64,000 bases of DNA from Christiangramia sabulilitoris (GCF_007050985.1 NZ_VHSF01000002.1:186001-250000); one strand, 5' to 3'. Positions 16,536 through 26,670 are shown, counted from the first letter of the stretch. The notes: a model not told the origin generated them from the sequence alone. Made by a program: numbers and translations.

Positions 16536-17699
16536 TTGAAGAATATCACATCTTTTACTAAAAAACCTAAGGATCATGAGAACAATGATTTCGAACTCAT
16601 AGTATTCTCACCGGGCCGTATCAACCTTATTGGGGAGCATACAGACTACAACAACGGTTTTGTGATGCCTACTGCAATCGACAAGAAGATCATCCTAAAG
16701 TTTAAGAAGAATGGAACGAAAGACTTCTGCCGAATCTTTAGTAAAACCTTTCAAAAAGGATTTGAATTTCACCTGGATAAAACTATAGAAAAAGGCAAGG
16801 GTTGGGAAAATTATATACTTGGTGTGGTACAGGAGATCATCAGTAATGATCTAAAACCTGAAGGTTTTGACTGCCTTATCGAAAGCAAATTACCGGTGGG
16901 TGCCGGCATAAGCTCCTCTGCAGCCCTGGAATGTGGTGTCGCCAGTGGAATTAACGCTCTTTTTGATCTGGGACTAACCGATCTCGAGATCGTGAAATTG
17001 TCTCAAAAGGCTGAAAATGAATTCGTAGGATCCAACTGCGGAATCATGGATCAGTTCGCCTCGGTTATGAGCAGGAAAGGAACAATTATAAAACTTGATT
17101 GTCTAAATCTTGAACCTGAATATATTCCTGCAGATTTCAAAAACTGTAAATTATTATTGTTGAATACCAATGTTTCTCATAACCTGGCCGACAGCGACTA
17201 TAATTCACGGCGTGAAGAATGTGAAACGGCCGTGAAGATCATTCAGAACGAATTTCCTGAAATAGCATCCCTAAGGGATGTTAACTTTGAAATACTGAAG
17301 AATTTCAAAAATAAACTCTCTGCGAAGATGTATGATCGCTGTCTGTACGTTCTTAAGGAAAATGAGCGCGTTTTAGCTGCGGCCAATGAACTTAAGTCTG
17401 GTAACCTGAAAAGCTTCGGAGAGCTCATGTATGCTTCTCACGAAGGTCTTCAAAATCAATATGAAGTTAGTTGTAAAGAGTTGGATTTCCTGGTAGATCA
17501 TTCCAGGAATAAAGATTTCATTTACGGCTCCCGTATGATGGGCGGCGGTTTTGGTGGCTGTACCATCAACCTTATTGAAGAAGATCGAATAGATTCCTAT
17601 ATCCAGGAAGTTTCAGAAGCATATTTACAGGAATTCAATATCAAACTGGATGCGATTAGTGTGCTACCAGACCAGGGCACTCAGATTTTGAAAAATTAA
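16536..17699 (+). CDS. galK: Galactokinase
   Basis: 387 residues, a normal length. The start is TTG at 16536; no in-frame ATG precedes the first signature, and the promoter box ends 22 bases upstream. It phosphorylates galactose to galactose-1-phosphate, the first Leloir step. GHMP-kinase motifs are intact: SPGRINLIGEHTDYNNG (25-41), LPVGAGISSSAALECG (119-134) for ATP binding, the catalytic Asp172 in GIMDQFAS, and GSRMMGGGFGGCTINLI near the C-terminus. It is followed 4 bases later by galT. Regulation is probably through the palindrome overlapping its promoter. Confidence 0.96.
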   Translation: MKNITSFTKKPKDHENNDFELIVFSPGRINLIGEHTDYNNGFVMPTAIDKKIILKFKKNGTKDFCRIFSKTFQKGFEFHLDKTIEKGKGWENYILGVVQEIISNDLKPEGFDCLIESKLPVGAGISSSAALECGVASGINALFDLGLTDLEIVKLSQKAENEFVGSNCGIMDQFASVMSRKGTIIKLDCLNLEPEYIPADFKNCKLLLLNTNVSHNLADSDYNSRREECETAVKIIQNEFPEIASLRDVNFEILKNFKNKLSAKMYDRCLYVLKENERVLAAANELKSGNLKSFGELMYASHEGLQNQYEVSCKELDFLVDHSRNKDFIYGSRMMGGGFGGCTINLIEEDRIDSYIQEVSEAYLQEFNIKLDAISVLPDQGTQILKN

Positions 17700-17703
17700 T
17701 ACC

Positions 17704-18744
17704 ATGAATAGCGAGCTGAATAATATTCCGCATAAAAGATATAATATACTTACCGGGGAATGGATCCTGGTTTCCCCGCATAGAACTAAAAGACCATGGC
17801 AGGGAAAAACCGAAGAAAATAAATCTCATAAAAAAGAAACTTATGATCCATCCTGCTATTTGTGCCCAGGAAATACGCGGGCAAGCGGAGAAACAAATCC
17901 AGACTATAAAGAACCCTATTCGTTCATAAACGATTTTTCATCCTTACTCCCAGATTCACCTGAGATAAATTTCCAGGAAGGTTTGCTAAAGGCGGAAAGC
18001 GAAAGAGGTATCTGCAAAGTGGTCTGCTTTTCTCCAGATCATTCGCATACTTTACCACTCATGGAAGTTGAAGATATCACCAGGGTTGTACAGACCTGGA
18101 AAAAAGAATATCTGGAATTAGGCGCGGAAGAGGATATAAACTATGTGCAGATCTTTGAAAACAAAGGGGCGATCATGGGTTGCAGCAACCCACATCCTCA
18201 CGGACAGATCTGGTCACAATCTTCCATACCTACCGAGATCCTGAAAAAATCTTCAAAATTCAGGGAATACTGGGAGCAGCATAAGAAAAGTATTTTATCA
18301 GATTATTTAGAGCAGGAACTCGAAGCCGGTGAAAGGATCCTGGATGAAAATGAGCATTTTGTAAGCCTTATTCCTTACTGGGCGGTCTGGCCTTTTGAAG
18401 CGATGATCATCCCGAAAAGACATCTTCAGCATATTGGCCAGTTAAATGAAGCCGAAGAAGAAGCATATGCCGAGATCATTAAAAAACTCACTATTAAATA
18501 TGATAATCTTTTTGAGACCTTTTTCCCCTACTCTTCAGGAATTCACCAGATTCCAACAGACGGGAAAGATTATCCAGAATGGCATTTTCATATGAGCTTT
18601 TACCCGCCATTACTTAGATCTGCTACCGTAAAAAAATTCATGGTCGGCTATGAAATGTTCGCAGGACCACAACGGGATATCACAGCAGAGCAGGCAGCTG
18701 CCAGGTTGAACGATTTATCGCCAATACATTATTCCTTACAGTAA
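17704..18744 (+). CDS. galT: Galactose-1-phosphate uridylyltransferase
   Basis: 346 residues. It exchanges UMP between UDP-glucose and galactose-1-phosphate, the second Leloir step. The active-site motif NPHPHGQIW holds nucleophile His166. The zinc ligands Cys51, Cys54, His115 and His164 correspond to Cys52/Cys55/His115/His164 of the E. coli enzyme. The second domain contains IPYWAVWPFEAMIIPKRH and HQIPTDGKDYPEWHFH. It is co-transcribed with galK (4-base gap) and ends at a bidirectional terminator. No galE lies in the window, so the epimerase must be encoded elsewhere. Confidence 0.96.
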   Translation: MNSELNNIPHKRYNILTGEWILVSPHRTKRPWQGKTEENKSHKKETYDPSCYLCPGNTRASGETNPDYKEPYSFINDFSSLLPDSPEINFQEGLLKAESERGICKVVCFSPDHSHTLPLMEVEDITRVVQTWKKEYLELGAEEDINYVQIFENKGAIMGCSNPHPHGQIWSQSSIPTEILKKSSKFREYWEQHKKSILSDYLEQELEAGERILDENEHFVSLIPYWAVWPFEAMIIPKRHLQHIGQLNEAEEEAYAEIIKKLTIKYDNLFETFFPYSSGIHQIPTDGKDYPEWHFHMSFYPPLLRSATVKKFMVGYEMFAGPQRDITAEQAAARLNDLSPIHYSLQ

Positions 18745-18807
18745 AAAAGAATTCATAATTTTCAGGGATATACTAGAACATCCAGCCAGGTTATACCAAT
18801 TAAACAT

Positions 18808-18842
18808 AAAAAAACCGGGATTTTAGATTACCCGGTTTTTTA
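18808..18842. terminator. Bidirectional terminator between galT and the symporter gene
   Basis: AAAAAACCGGG and CCCGGTTTTTT form a perfect hairpin with an 11-base loop. A runs upstream and T runs downstream let it work on both strands, serving the two convergent operons. Confidence 0.9.
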
Positions 18843-18864
18843 ATCTTACTATATTTTAAGTTGA

Positions 18865-20514
18865 CTATGCGAAATATGCATAGATCCCGATCACAATTAC
18901 TATGATCATAACTCCTACTGGTTTAACGTATTTCCATGGCTTAATATCCACCTGCTTGGTATGCTCCTGTAAATAAGGCACCTCTCTGGGCCATATCTTT
19001 CCAATAATCAACATAATTGCAACATTCAGAACAAATAGGATCGCCATCACGTCTAAGAAGTGAGGATAGGCACTCGCTTCTACCGCGGCTAGTTCTGCAA
19101 CCCCGGACACCCCGTTAGCCTTAGCATCTGCAACGGCCTGATCCTGGAAATATGGCTGCAGCACGAATTGGCTGATTATATATAAAACAGAACCAGAAAC
19201 CACCCCAATTTTAGCTGCGATCGCAGGTACAAATCTGGTTAAATAACCAACCACAATGATCGTAAGGATTGGAATACTGTAAATACCATTCACCTCCTGT
19301 AAATAAGCAAAAAGACTACCCGCATCTGCAATAAATGGAGCGATGAACATCGCAGCGATCGCCAAAAATGTTCCGAATATCTTACCATATTTTACTACTG
19401 TTTTCTCTGTCGCTTCCTTATTTATATGTTGCTTGTAAATATCGATCCCAAAAAGTGTGACCGAACTGTTAAGTACACTATTAAATGAACTTAGTATCGC
19501 TCCAAAAATTACTGCGGCAAAGAAACCTATCAGGGTACTTGGCATTACTCTGTTCACTAATAATGGATAAGCTTCATCGGCATTTTCAAGATCTGCTCCA
19601 AAAATATGGAAGGCAATGATTCCCGGTAACACAACGATAATTGGACCTAAAATTTTAATAAATGAAGCAAGCATTAAACCTTTCTGACCTTCTTTCAGGT
19701 TCTTTGCGGCCAGGGCTCGCTGGATGATCTGTTGATTAGTACCCCAGTAAAATAACTGTACCAGCATCATCCCTGTAAATAGAGTATGGAATGGTACCGG
19801 GCTGGTTTCTGCTCCCATAGACTGAAATTTCTCAGGGTTAGATTCCATTAACGTAGTAATACCTTCAAAGAAATTTCCGTCGCCTATGATGATCAATCCA
19901 AAGATTGGTACAAGAACACCTCCTACTAGAAGGCCAATTGCATTAATACTATCAGAAACTGCTACCGCTTTTAAACCTCCAAAAACGGCGTATATAGAAC
20001 CTACAATTCCAATTCCCCAAACACAGATCTTTATGGCGGCATCATCTGATACATTTAACAGGGAAGGCACATCAAACATACCGCTGATAGCGACAGACCC
20101 CGAATACAGGATAATTGGCAATAATACAACCACGTAGCCGGTTAGGAACAGGGCTGATGTTATTGTCTTGGTGGTAACATCATAACGCTCTGCCAGAAAT
20201 TGAGGCACTGTAGTAAGTCCGCCCTTGAGATATCTGGGCAGTAAAAAAATTGCCGTTACGACAATCGCAATTGCGGCCAGGGTTTCCCAGGCCATAACAG
20301 ACAGGCCATTGGCATAAGAACTTCCGTTTAGTCCAACGATCTGTTCTGTAGAAAGGTTTGTTAATAATAAGGATCCGGCAATTACCCCGGCTGTAAGACT
20401 CCTACCCCCCAAAAAATAACCGTCACTGGTAGATTCATCTGTTTTTCTGGTAGCGAAGTAGGCAATTATGGCAACAAGCACCGTAAAGCCCACAAAAGAT
20501 AGAATTCCAATCAT
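18865..20514 (-). CDS. Sodium:solute symporter (SSS/SGLT family), probable sugar transporter
   Basis: 549 residues with about 13-14 predicted membrane segments. The first is IGILSFVGFTVLVAIIAYFA. SSS hallmarks follow: GYFLGGRSLTAGVIAGSLLL, NLSTEQIVGLNGSSYANGLS (the SGLT core), ATRKTDESTSDG, and FFAAVIFGAILSSFNSVLNS with the Ser residues of the sodium site. Family knowledge: it imports a sugar together with sodium. It is last in a reverse-strand operon behind galactose mutarotase (38-base gap) and convergent with galT, so galactose is the likely substrate. The sequence alone does not prove specificity. Confidence 0.92.
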   Translation of the reverse strand: MIGILSFVGFTVLVAIIAYFATRKTDESTSDGYFLGGRSLTAGVIAGSLLLTNLSTEQIVGLNGSSYANGLSVMAWETLAAIAIVVTAIFLLPRYLKGGLTTVPQFLAERYDVTTKTITSALFLTGYVVVLLPIILYSGSVAISGMFDVPSLLNVSDDAAIKICVWGIGIVGSIYAVFGGLKAVAVSDSINAIGLLVGGVLVPIFGLIIIGDGNFFEGITTLMESNPEKFQSMGAETSPVPFHTLFTGMMLVQLFYWGTNQQIIQRALAAKNLKEGQKGLMLASFIKILGPIIVVLPGIIAFHIFGADLENADEAYPLLVNRVMPSTLIGFFAAVIFGAILSSFNSVLNSSVTLFGIDIYKQHINKEATEKTVVKYGKIFGTFLAIAAMFIAPFIADAGSLFAYLQEVNGIYSIPILTIIVVGYLTRFVPAIAAKIGVVSGSVLYIISQFVLQPYFQDQAVADAKANGVSGVAELAAVEASAYPHFLDVMAILFVLNVAIMLIIGKIWPREVPYLQEHTKQVDIKPWKYVKPVGVMIIVIVIGIYAYFA

Positions 20515-20552
20515 AATGTTTTCTTAAAATTTTTCGGTTAAATATAGAATTA

Positions 20553-21551
20553 TTATTTCACAGAAAAAGCAAAAGTGATATTGTTTTCATAGATATCACC
20601 GGGCTTTACCAAACTTGATGGAAAATTCCTAAAGTTTGGAGCATCGGGATAATTTTGAGCTTCCAGGGCCACAGCGGGATATTTTTTATCAATATTACTA
20701 AGATATGTCCAGGTTTCCGGTAAGCTTTCTGGCGAATATACCACCAGAACCGGCTGATTGCTGGAGACTTTCATTTTGATTCCGCTTAACGGGGAAAACA
20801 ACTGCGCCTGTACCTCATCTTCCTGGACGTCCAAAATATAAACATCGTCCAGCTCGCGGTTACCCAGCAACTTATTCTCACTATAATCTTTAGCATGCTC
20901 CTTCAATTTAGTGAGATTGCCCGTTGGCAGGTTATTTTCATCCAGCTCGAGAATTTTAGAGGCATGAAGCTGCATAAAATGATCGCTCACACTGCCTGAG
21001 CCATTTAGATTAAAATAAGAATGATTGGTTAGGTTTACTATAGTAGCCCTATCTGTTTTTGCGGTATACCTTATCCTAATCTCGTTATCTTCAGTAAGCG
21101 TAAAGGTGGCGCGAACTTCCAGGTTACCCGGGTAGCCTTCTTCCAGGTGTTCACTTCTATATGACAGAGTCACCGATGGATTTTTACCTTCATGAACATT
21201 CTCAAAATTCCAGAATTTATATTGAAATCCGTATTTGCCACCATGTAAATGGACGCCATCGGTATTATGTTCCAGAATATATTCCTTTTCTGAAATATGG
21301 AATTTACCCCCCGAGATCCTTCCGGCAAACCTGCCAATAGTAGCTCCAAAACATTTATTTTGATCGTGATAGGCAGGCGTTAAATATTCTTCTGCAGATC
21401 TGGGACCTACCACTACATCGATTAGTTCATTCCTTTTATTACGCGTTTTAAAGCTGAAAATCGCAGCCCCGTAATTCATTATTTGCAACTTGCTATTGCC
21501 AGAATTTACAAGGTCTACGACCTTAAGTTCAGATGTCTGGGTCTCATTCAA
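20553..21551 (-). CDS. galM: Galactose mutarotase (aldose 1-epimerase)
   Basis: 332 residues, with a TTG start at 21551 placed 2 bases after the previous stop; no in-frame ATG is nearby. It interconverts beta- and alpha-galactose, preparing the substrate of galactokinase. Catalytic landmarks are visible: GVHLHGGKYGFQYKFW with His103, NLTNHSYFNLNG with His177, and VALEAQNYPDAPNF with catalytic Glu297. There is no signal peptide, so the enzyme is cytoplasmic. It is between a DUF885 peptidase gene and the symporter gene, probably in one transcript. Together with galK, galT and the symporter it completes galactose uptake and entry. Confidence 0.93.
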   Translation of the reverse strand: MNETQTSELKVVDLVNSGNSKLQIMNYGAAIFSFKTRNKRNELIDVVVGPRSAEEYLTPAYHDQNKCFGATIGRFAGRISGGKFHISEKEYILEHNTDGVHLHGGKYGFQYKFWNFENVHEGKNPSVTLSYRSEHLEEGYPGNLEVRATFTLTEDNEIRIRYTAKTDRATIVNLTNHSYFNLNGSGSVSDHFMQLHASKILELDENNLPTGNLTKLKEHAKDYSENKLLGNRELDDVYILDVQEDEVQAQLFSPLSGIKMKVSSNQPVLVVYSPESLPETWTYLSNIDKKYPAVALEAQNYPDAPNFRNFPSSLVKPGDIYENNITFAFSVK

Positions 21552-21553
21552 GA

Positions 21554-23377
21554 TTATCTGTTTTTTGATTTAATCCATGAATCCACCCTAGATTCCAGAA
21601 TCGTTAACGGTAACGCTCCATCGGTAAGGATAACATCATGAAATTGCCTGATATCAAACTTCTCACCCAGTCTTGTTTTCGCTTTCTCCCTGAGCTCAAG
21701 GATCTTATTCATCCCTATCTTATAGGCCGTTGCCTGTCCCGGCATTACAATATGGCGTTCTACCATTTTAACACAGGCACTTTCCGCGGCGGGGGTATTT
21801 TCTTTATAATAATCGATCCCTTCCTGCCTGGTCCACTTTTTAGCGTGAATTCCGGTATCTACCACAAGCCTGCATGACCTCCAGAGTTCCATAGAGAGTC
21901 TTCCAAAATCTGAATACGGATCTTTATAAAAACCTATCTCTTTCGGTACATATTCACTGTAGAGTCCCCAGCCCTCTACATAGGCCGTAAAAAAGCTGAA
22001 TTTTCTAAATTCAGGAATACTGTCCAGCTCCTGGGCGATAGCGATCTGCATATGATGCCCGGGAATACCTTCATGGTAAGCCAGTGCCTCCATTTCGTAT
22101 TTCGGCATGGCAGCCATGTCATAAAGATTGGCATAATAGGTGCCGGGCCTGGAACCATCTATAGCTGGTTGCTGATAAAAAGCTTTTCCGGCACTTTTTT
22201 CCCGGAAAGGTTCCACAGCTTTCACCACGATATCTGCTTCGGGCCTGGTATTAAAAAGCTCCGGAAGCATTTGCTCCATATTATTAATAATCTGTTTTGC
22301 TTTCTTTAGATAAGCCGCTTTACCTTCTTCTGTATCTTCATAATAGAACTGCCGGTCATTTTTCATAAATTCAAAAAAGTCCTGCAGGCTGCCTTCAAAT
22401 CCTACTTCTTCCATGATCTTTTCCATCTCACCATGGATCCTTGCCACTTCTTTTAATCCGATCTCGTGGATCTCATCGGGAGAAAGATTGGTGGTAGTTA
22501 CCCTTTTAAGAGTAATATTATAAAATTCATCTCCTTTAGGGAATTTCCAAACTCCAGCCTCTTCTGTAGCTCTTTTTTCCTGATTCTCGAGAAAATCTAT
22601 CAAGCCTTCATAAGCCGGTTTCAGATGGTCTACCAGTGCTTTTTCTGCCTCGTTCTTGAGCTTCGTTTTTTCTCCTTCGGGGATCATCAGTTTATCAACC
22701 TTGGAGGAGAAGTCTTCCATAAGGGTGCTGGATTCCATGGATTTTGCAAATGGTTTTCCTTTGATGAGATTTCGGGAAGCATCCAGGGTTCGCTCAAAAA
22801 CAAATTTTGGTGGAATAATCCCGTTTTGCTCACGTAGTTTCAATTGCTCAATGATATCTGCCATTACCTTTTCCAAACCAACCAGTCTGGAAATATACGC
22901 CCGGGCATCTGCCACAGAATCTATTTTATGCATATTAATTAAAAATGCCGGTAATTCTGCATGCAGCCCATGCATCTGTTCTATCGGGTAAGAATAGAAA
23001 CGATACTCATAATCATCGATCTCATTCTCTACCTGTCGCTTGTAAAGCTGAAAACTCAATTTAGTTTCTTCATCCAACGTATTGGTATCTATCTTTTCCA
23101 GATACTCAAGCCGCTTTTTAGCTTTCTCGAGATCTTCAGCATATTTTAAATTGGAGTAATCGTCCCACTTGTCATAATTGGTTTTCATCCCTCGCCGGGT
23201 TTGAGTTTCCGGTACGTCTTCTACATCCTTTTGATATTCTTTAGCAAAATACTCGTTGAGTTCTGCTGAAGCACTTTTACGAACTTCTGCAGAAACTTCA
23301 TCATCCTTTTGGTCGGTGCCGCAGGAAATTATGGTCATCCCCAGCAAAACCGGTAGTATATACTTCTTAAATCTCAT
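21554..23377 (-). CDS. DUF885-family lipoprotein, probable zinc metallopeptidase
   Basis: 607 residues with a lipoprotein signal (MTIISC, Cys19). The family motif YHEGIPGHHMQ, an HExxxHH-type zinc site, is present, as are YVEGWGLYSEYVPKEIG and VMPGQATAYKIGMNKILELR near the C-terminus, where the Gln/Tyr pair is conserved. Family knowledge: DUF885 proteins resemble gluzincin peptidases and several act on short or unusual peptides; the exact substrate is not known here. Its start overlaps the end of the upstream CocE-like gene by 11 bases and its stop is 2 bases before galM. It is therefore translationally coupled to both, an unexpected company for galactose genes. Confidence 0.88.
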   Translation of the reverse strand: MRFKKYILPVLLGMTIISCGTDQKDDEVSAEVRKSASAELNEYFAKEYQKDVEDVPETQTRRGMKTNYDKWDDYSNLKYAEDLEKAKKRLEYLEKIDTNTLDEETKLSFQLYKRQVENEIDDYEYRFYSYPIEQMHGLHAELPAFLINMHKIDSVADARAYISRLVGLEKVMADIIEQLKLREQNGIIPPKFVFERTLDASRNLIKGKPFAKSMESSTLMEDFSSKVDKLMIPEGEKTKLKNEAEKALVDHLKPAYEGLIDFLENQEKRATEEAGVWKFPKGDEFYNITLKRVTTTNLSPDEIHEIGLKEVARIHGEMEKIMEEVGFEGSLQDFFEFMKNDRQFYYEDTEEGKAAYLKKAKQIINNMEQMLPELFNTRPEADIVVKAVEPFREKSAGKAFYQQPAIDGSRPGTYYANLYDMAAMPKYEMEALAYHEGIPGHHMQIAIAQELDSIPEFRKFSFFTAYVEGWGLYSEYVPKEIGFYKDPYSDFGRLSMELWRSCRLVVDTGIHAKKWTRQEGIDYYKENTPAAESACVKMVERHIVMPGQATAYKIGMNKILELREKAKTRLGEKFDIRQFHDVILTDGALPLTILESRVDSWIKSKNR

Positions 23378-25238
23378 CTTTTTTCTCTTCTAGAACACTA
23401 AACCTGATTGCTGAATCTCCATAAACAGTATGGGTTTGTTTCTGAAAATCTTTTTCTTCCGCTTCAAAGATATTGTCCACATAGGTCTGCGGATTTCTAT
23501 CGATCAAAGGAAACCAGGTACTTTGAACCTGCACCTGCAGTTTATGCCCTTTTTTAAAGGTATGATTTATTCCCTGTAATTTAATGTTTACATCTGTTTT
23601 GGTATTAGGTTCAAAAGGTTGTGGATCATCAAAACCGTTCCTGAACCTGCCGCGCATCACCTCGCTTCTTACCATCATATGATAATTGCTCATTTTAAGG
23701 TGTGGCATGGTTTCTTCATAATTCTCGGCATCTGGCGGATATACATCGATTACTTTTATCACCCAGTCTCCTGCAGTTCCGGTTGTAGCCACCTTTAGCA
23801 TTGCTTCTATAGGCCCCACGATCTTCATATCTTCCTCGAGAACTTCAGTTTCAAAAACCAGTACATCTGGCCTTCTGGCGGCAAAACGCTGGTCACCCGT
23901 CATATATTCACGCGGTGTAAACACCATTTTGATCTCATTGTTATAAGAAACAGGCTTATCAGGATCACTAACATATTCTTCCTTATTGTCTGTAGGATCT
24001 TCTGTAAATCCCTGGCCATCTCCCAGGTACCAGGTTTTGGAAGTGGTGTTTTTTGGAGGCCATTCAGTATAATCATTCCATTGCCTCAACCCGGTATCAT
24101 AAATATGAGCTTCAGCAAGTCTTAACTGGTCTTTGGTCTTTTTCTTCAGAAAATGATTAAAGAACTCAGTTTCATAATCTTTCTGAAAATGTGTGGAAAT
24201 ACTGTCTCCAAAATAGACATTGCCAACTCCCTGTCTTCCGGTTTCCCTGGCCCAGTCACCGTGACTCCAGGGTCCAAATACAATACTATTATAATTATCA
24301 CTGTGCCCCTCTATACTTTTATAAATGGCAAAAGGACCATACAGATCTTCAGCATCAAATAATCCACCAACGATCATAACCGCAGGTTTGATATCTTTCA
24401 TATGCTGAACAATCCCTCTTTTTTGCCAGAAATCGTCATAATTTGGATGCTCCTTTAATTGCTGCCAGAATTCATTATCTTCTTTATAATATTTATCCAG
24501 ATTGCTCAAAGGGCCTGCATCCATAAAGAACTGGTACTGGTCTTCGGTATTCAATTTTGGAAAATCATACCATGCAGTATCTGTTGGCTTATCTTTTTGA
24601 TACCCGAATACGGCTGTAGCTCTCCAGTAGCTTAAAAGGTATGCTCCGTTATGATGAAAATCGTCAAAAAAGAAATCACCAATACTAGCCTGTGGAGAAA
24701 CCGCTTTTAGTGCCGGGTGCCCGCTAAGAAGTGAATAGGTAGCATAAAAGCCGGGGTAAGAAATTCCCCAGGTGCCTACCCTGCCATTATTATTTTCCAC
24801 ATTATTAACCAGCCACTCAATAGTATCATAAGTATCGCTGGCTTCGTCTACCTGTTTTCCTTTTTTATTAGGGATATAAGCTCGCATGTTGTCATATTTG
24901 CCTTCGCTCATCCATCTCCCACGCACATCCTGATAAACGATGATATTTCCCTGTTTCATAAGGAACTCATTCGGTCCTATCTTAGAACGAAATTGATCCT
25001 CCCCATACGGCCTGCTGCTATAAGGAGTTCTTTGCATCAAAATTGGATATTCCTGTGAAGTGTCTTTAGGCGAATAGATCGTAGTGTGAAGTTTCACACC
25101 ATCCCTCATGGGGATATCCACCTCCATTTTATGGTAATTTTCTTTTACCTTATATTCTGAAGTAGTCTGAGCAAAAACGGGATTAAGCGCAAGGAGGAAT
25201 AATAAAGTAAAAAAGGAGCAATTATAAATTTTCATCAA
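23367..25238 (-). CDS. Secreted CocE/NonD-family hydrolase (X-Pro dipeptidyl-peptidase, S15-like)
   Basis: 623 residues with a Sec signal peptide (NPVFA-QTT). The alpha/beta hydrolase part has the start typical of the family (MEVDIPMRDGVKLHTTIYSP) and the nucleophile Ser160 in TWGISYPGFYA. Candidate Asp295 or Asp298 lies in GGLFDAEDLYG, and His326 in VFGPWSHGDW. The C-terminal jelly-roll (X-Pro dipeptidyl-peptidase C-terminal domain) covers the last ~220 residues. Family members cleave X-Pro peptides, acyl esters or beta-lactam-like amides. It is first in the operon running into DUF885, galM and the symporter. A peptidase role is likelier than esterase given the DUF885 partner, but that is inference. 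Confidence 0.9.
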   Translation of the reverse strand: MMKIYNCSFFTLLFLLALNPVFAQTTSEYKVKENYHKMEVDIPMRDGVKLHTTIYSPKDTSQEYPILMQRTPYSSRPYGEDQFRSKIGPNEFLMKQGNIIVYQDVRGRWMSEGKYDNMRAYIPNKKGKQVDEASDTYDTIEWLVNNVENNNGRVGTWGISYPGFYATYSLLSGHPALKAVSPQASIGDFFFDDFHHNGAYLLSYWRATAVFGYQKDKPTDTAWYDFPKLNTEDQYQFFMDAGPLSNLDKYYKEDNEFWQQLKEHPNYDDFWQKRGIVQHMKDIKPAVMIVGGLFDAEDLYGPFAIYKSIEGHSDNYNSIVFGPWSHGDWARETGRQGVGNVYFGDSISTHFQKDYETEFFNHFLKKKTKDQLRLAEAHIYDTGLRQWNDYTEWPPKNTTSKTWYLGDGQGFTEDPTDNKEEYVSDPDKPVSYNNEIKMVFTPREYMTGDQRFAARRPDVLVFETEVLEEDMKIVGPIEAMLKVATTGTAGDWVIKVIDVYPPDAENYEETMPHLKMSNYHMMVRSEVMRGRFRNGFDDPQPFEPNTKTDVNIKLQGINHTFKKGHKLQVQVQSTWFPLIDRNPQTYVDNIFEAEEKDFQKQTHTVYGDSAIRFSVLEEKKDEI

Positions 25239-25349
25239 TAGGATTTTTTAAAACGCCTAAAGATAGAAATTAGGCTTTTAAACCTAAAAAATTTTAAACC
25301 TTTATGTTATCGGGTAACTTTTGAATTTTTAATAGCCAGGGGAACCCGA

Positions 25350-26663
25350 TTACGAAATACAAATCTTCAGTATCCTGCCATCATTTTCTTCTACGGCAAA
25401 CCGGTTATCTGCCCTGTGGTTGATGATCCAGACTATTTCATTATCTGAACATAGTATCCAGACATGTTCTTTTTCTGGAAGGGAGAATTTCTCATCCTTA
25501 AAAAAATCGCTTAGTTTTTTTCTCCCGTTCATCCCAAAAGGATAGAAATAATCTCCTTTTTTCCACTTTCTTATAACCAGCGGAAATTTTAGTTTATGCT
25601 CAGGAACATAAATACAACTTTTAGAAGCAGCCCCAAGTTTATCGGTTTCATTGAAGTGAAAAGTACCCAGCTCTGGTATCATCACCAGATCTTCCTCCCG
25701 TTCCAAACTGTATTCCTTACCCACAGAATTTTCCTGATGTTCGGTAAGCAAAAGCTTATTCCTGTCCTTAATAAGCCGATGAGAGTCAGACAAGACCATC
25801 TTGCCGGTTTGAGCGTCCAAAAGATTATAAACATCATTCCATTCAGTAAAACCGAAGGATTTCAAAAGCTGATAAAGGACCTGCTTTTGATTGGGGACTT
25901 TTTTTAAAAATCCGATATCTATGGCATATCCATAAGTTACTTTTTGGACCAGTTTGGGATAAAGCAAACTAATATAGTCCTCAACCAAATCCAGGCTTTC
26001 CTGTAAATGCTGCTGGGTCTTAGCAAAGCTATCCAGGAAATGAGGATTTATCTCTTCAAGTACAGGTACGATATTATGCCTTATTTTATTCCGCATGTAT
26101 TTATCAGAAGAATTGCTGCTGTCTTCCCGCCACTTATAATTCTTTTTTCGTGCAAAATCTTCTATTTCAGACCTTTTGAATTCCAGCAATGGTCTTATCA
26201 CTTTATTACTGTCTTTTTTAATACCGGTAAGACCTTCAGGGCCGGTTCCCCGGATAAGGTTTATAAGAAAGGTTTCCAGATTATCATTTGCATGGTGGGC
26301 GGTAAGCGTATAATCAAACTGCGCAGAATTGCTTAGTTCAGAAAACCACTCATATCTCAGTTCCCTAGCTGCCATCTGGACAGACAACCCATTATTTTCA
26401 GCATATTGTAACGTATCAAAACTTTCTGTATATACCTCAACCTCGAGAAAATCTGCCAGGTCTACCACAAATTTTTCATCACCGTCACTTTCATCCCCTC
26501 TTAAATTAAAATTACAATGGGCAATGGCAAAATCCAGTTTTGCCGTATGGCACAAATGAGCCAGCACCACACTGTCAACACCTCCACTAACCGCGAGCAG
26601 TAACTTACTTCCGCATAAATAAGGATAGTCAGATTTTACAAGATTTTTGAAGGATTTTTCCAT
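25350..26663 (-). CDS. tilS: tRNA(Ile)-lysidine synthase
   Basis: 437 residues from the ATG at 26663. A GTG two codons upstream is less likely because an exact reverse-strand -7 box (TATCTTTG, 26671-26678) would place the transcript start at about 26664. It converts C34 of the AUA-reading tRNA-Ile to lysidine using ATP, and is essential for decoding AUA. The PP-loop LAVSGGVDSVVLAH (SGGVDS) is intact, as are AHCNFNLRGDESDGDE, TAHHANDNLETFLINLIRGT, the following TGIKKDSNKVIRPLLEF and REDSSNSSDKYMRNKIRHN. The C-terminal TilS domain includes GMNGRKKLSDFFKDEKF. Confidence 0.96.
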   Translation of the reverse strand: MEKSFKNLVKSDYPYLCGSKLLLAVSGGVDSVVLAHLCHTAKLDFAIAHCNFNLRGDESDGDEKFVVDLADFLEVEVYTESFDTLQYAENNGLSVQMAARELRYEWFSELSNSAQFDYTLTAHHANDNLETFLINLIRGTGPEGLTGIKKDSNKVIRPLLEFKRSEIEDFARKKNYKWREDSSNSSDKYMRNKIRHNIVPVLEEINPHFLDSFAKTQQHLQESLDLVEDYISLLYPKLVQKVTYGYAIDIGFLKKVPNQKQVLYQLLKSFGFTEWNDVYNLLDAQTGKMVLSDSHRLIKDRNKLLLTEHQENSVGKEYSLEREEDLVMIPELGTFHFNETDKLGAASKSCIYVPEHKLKFPLVIRKWKKGDYFYPFGMNGRKKLSDFFKDEKFSLPEKEHVWILCSDNEIVWIINHRADNRFAVEENDGRILKICIS

Positions 26664-26670
26664 AGTCACT

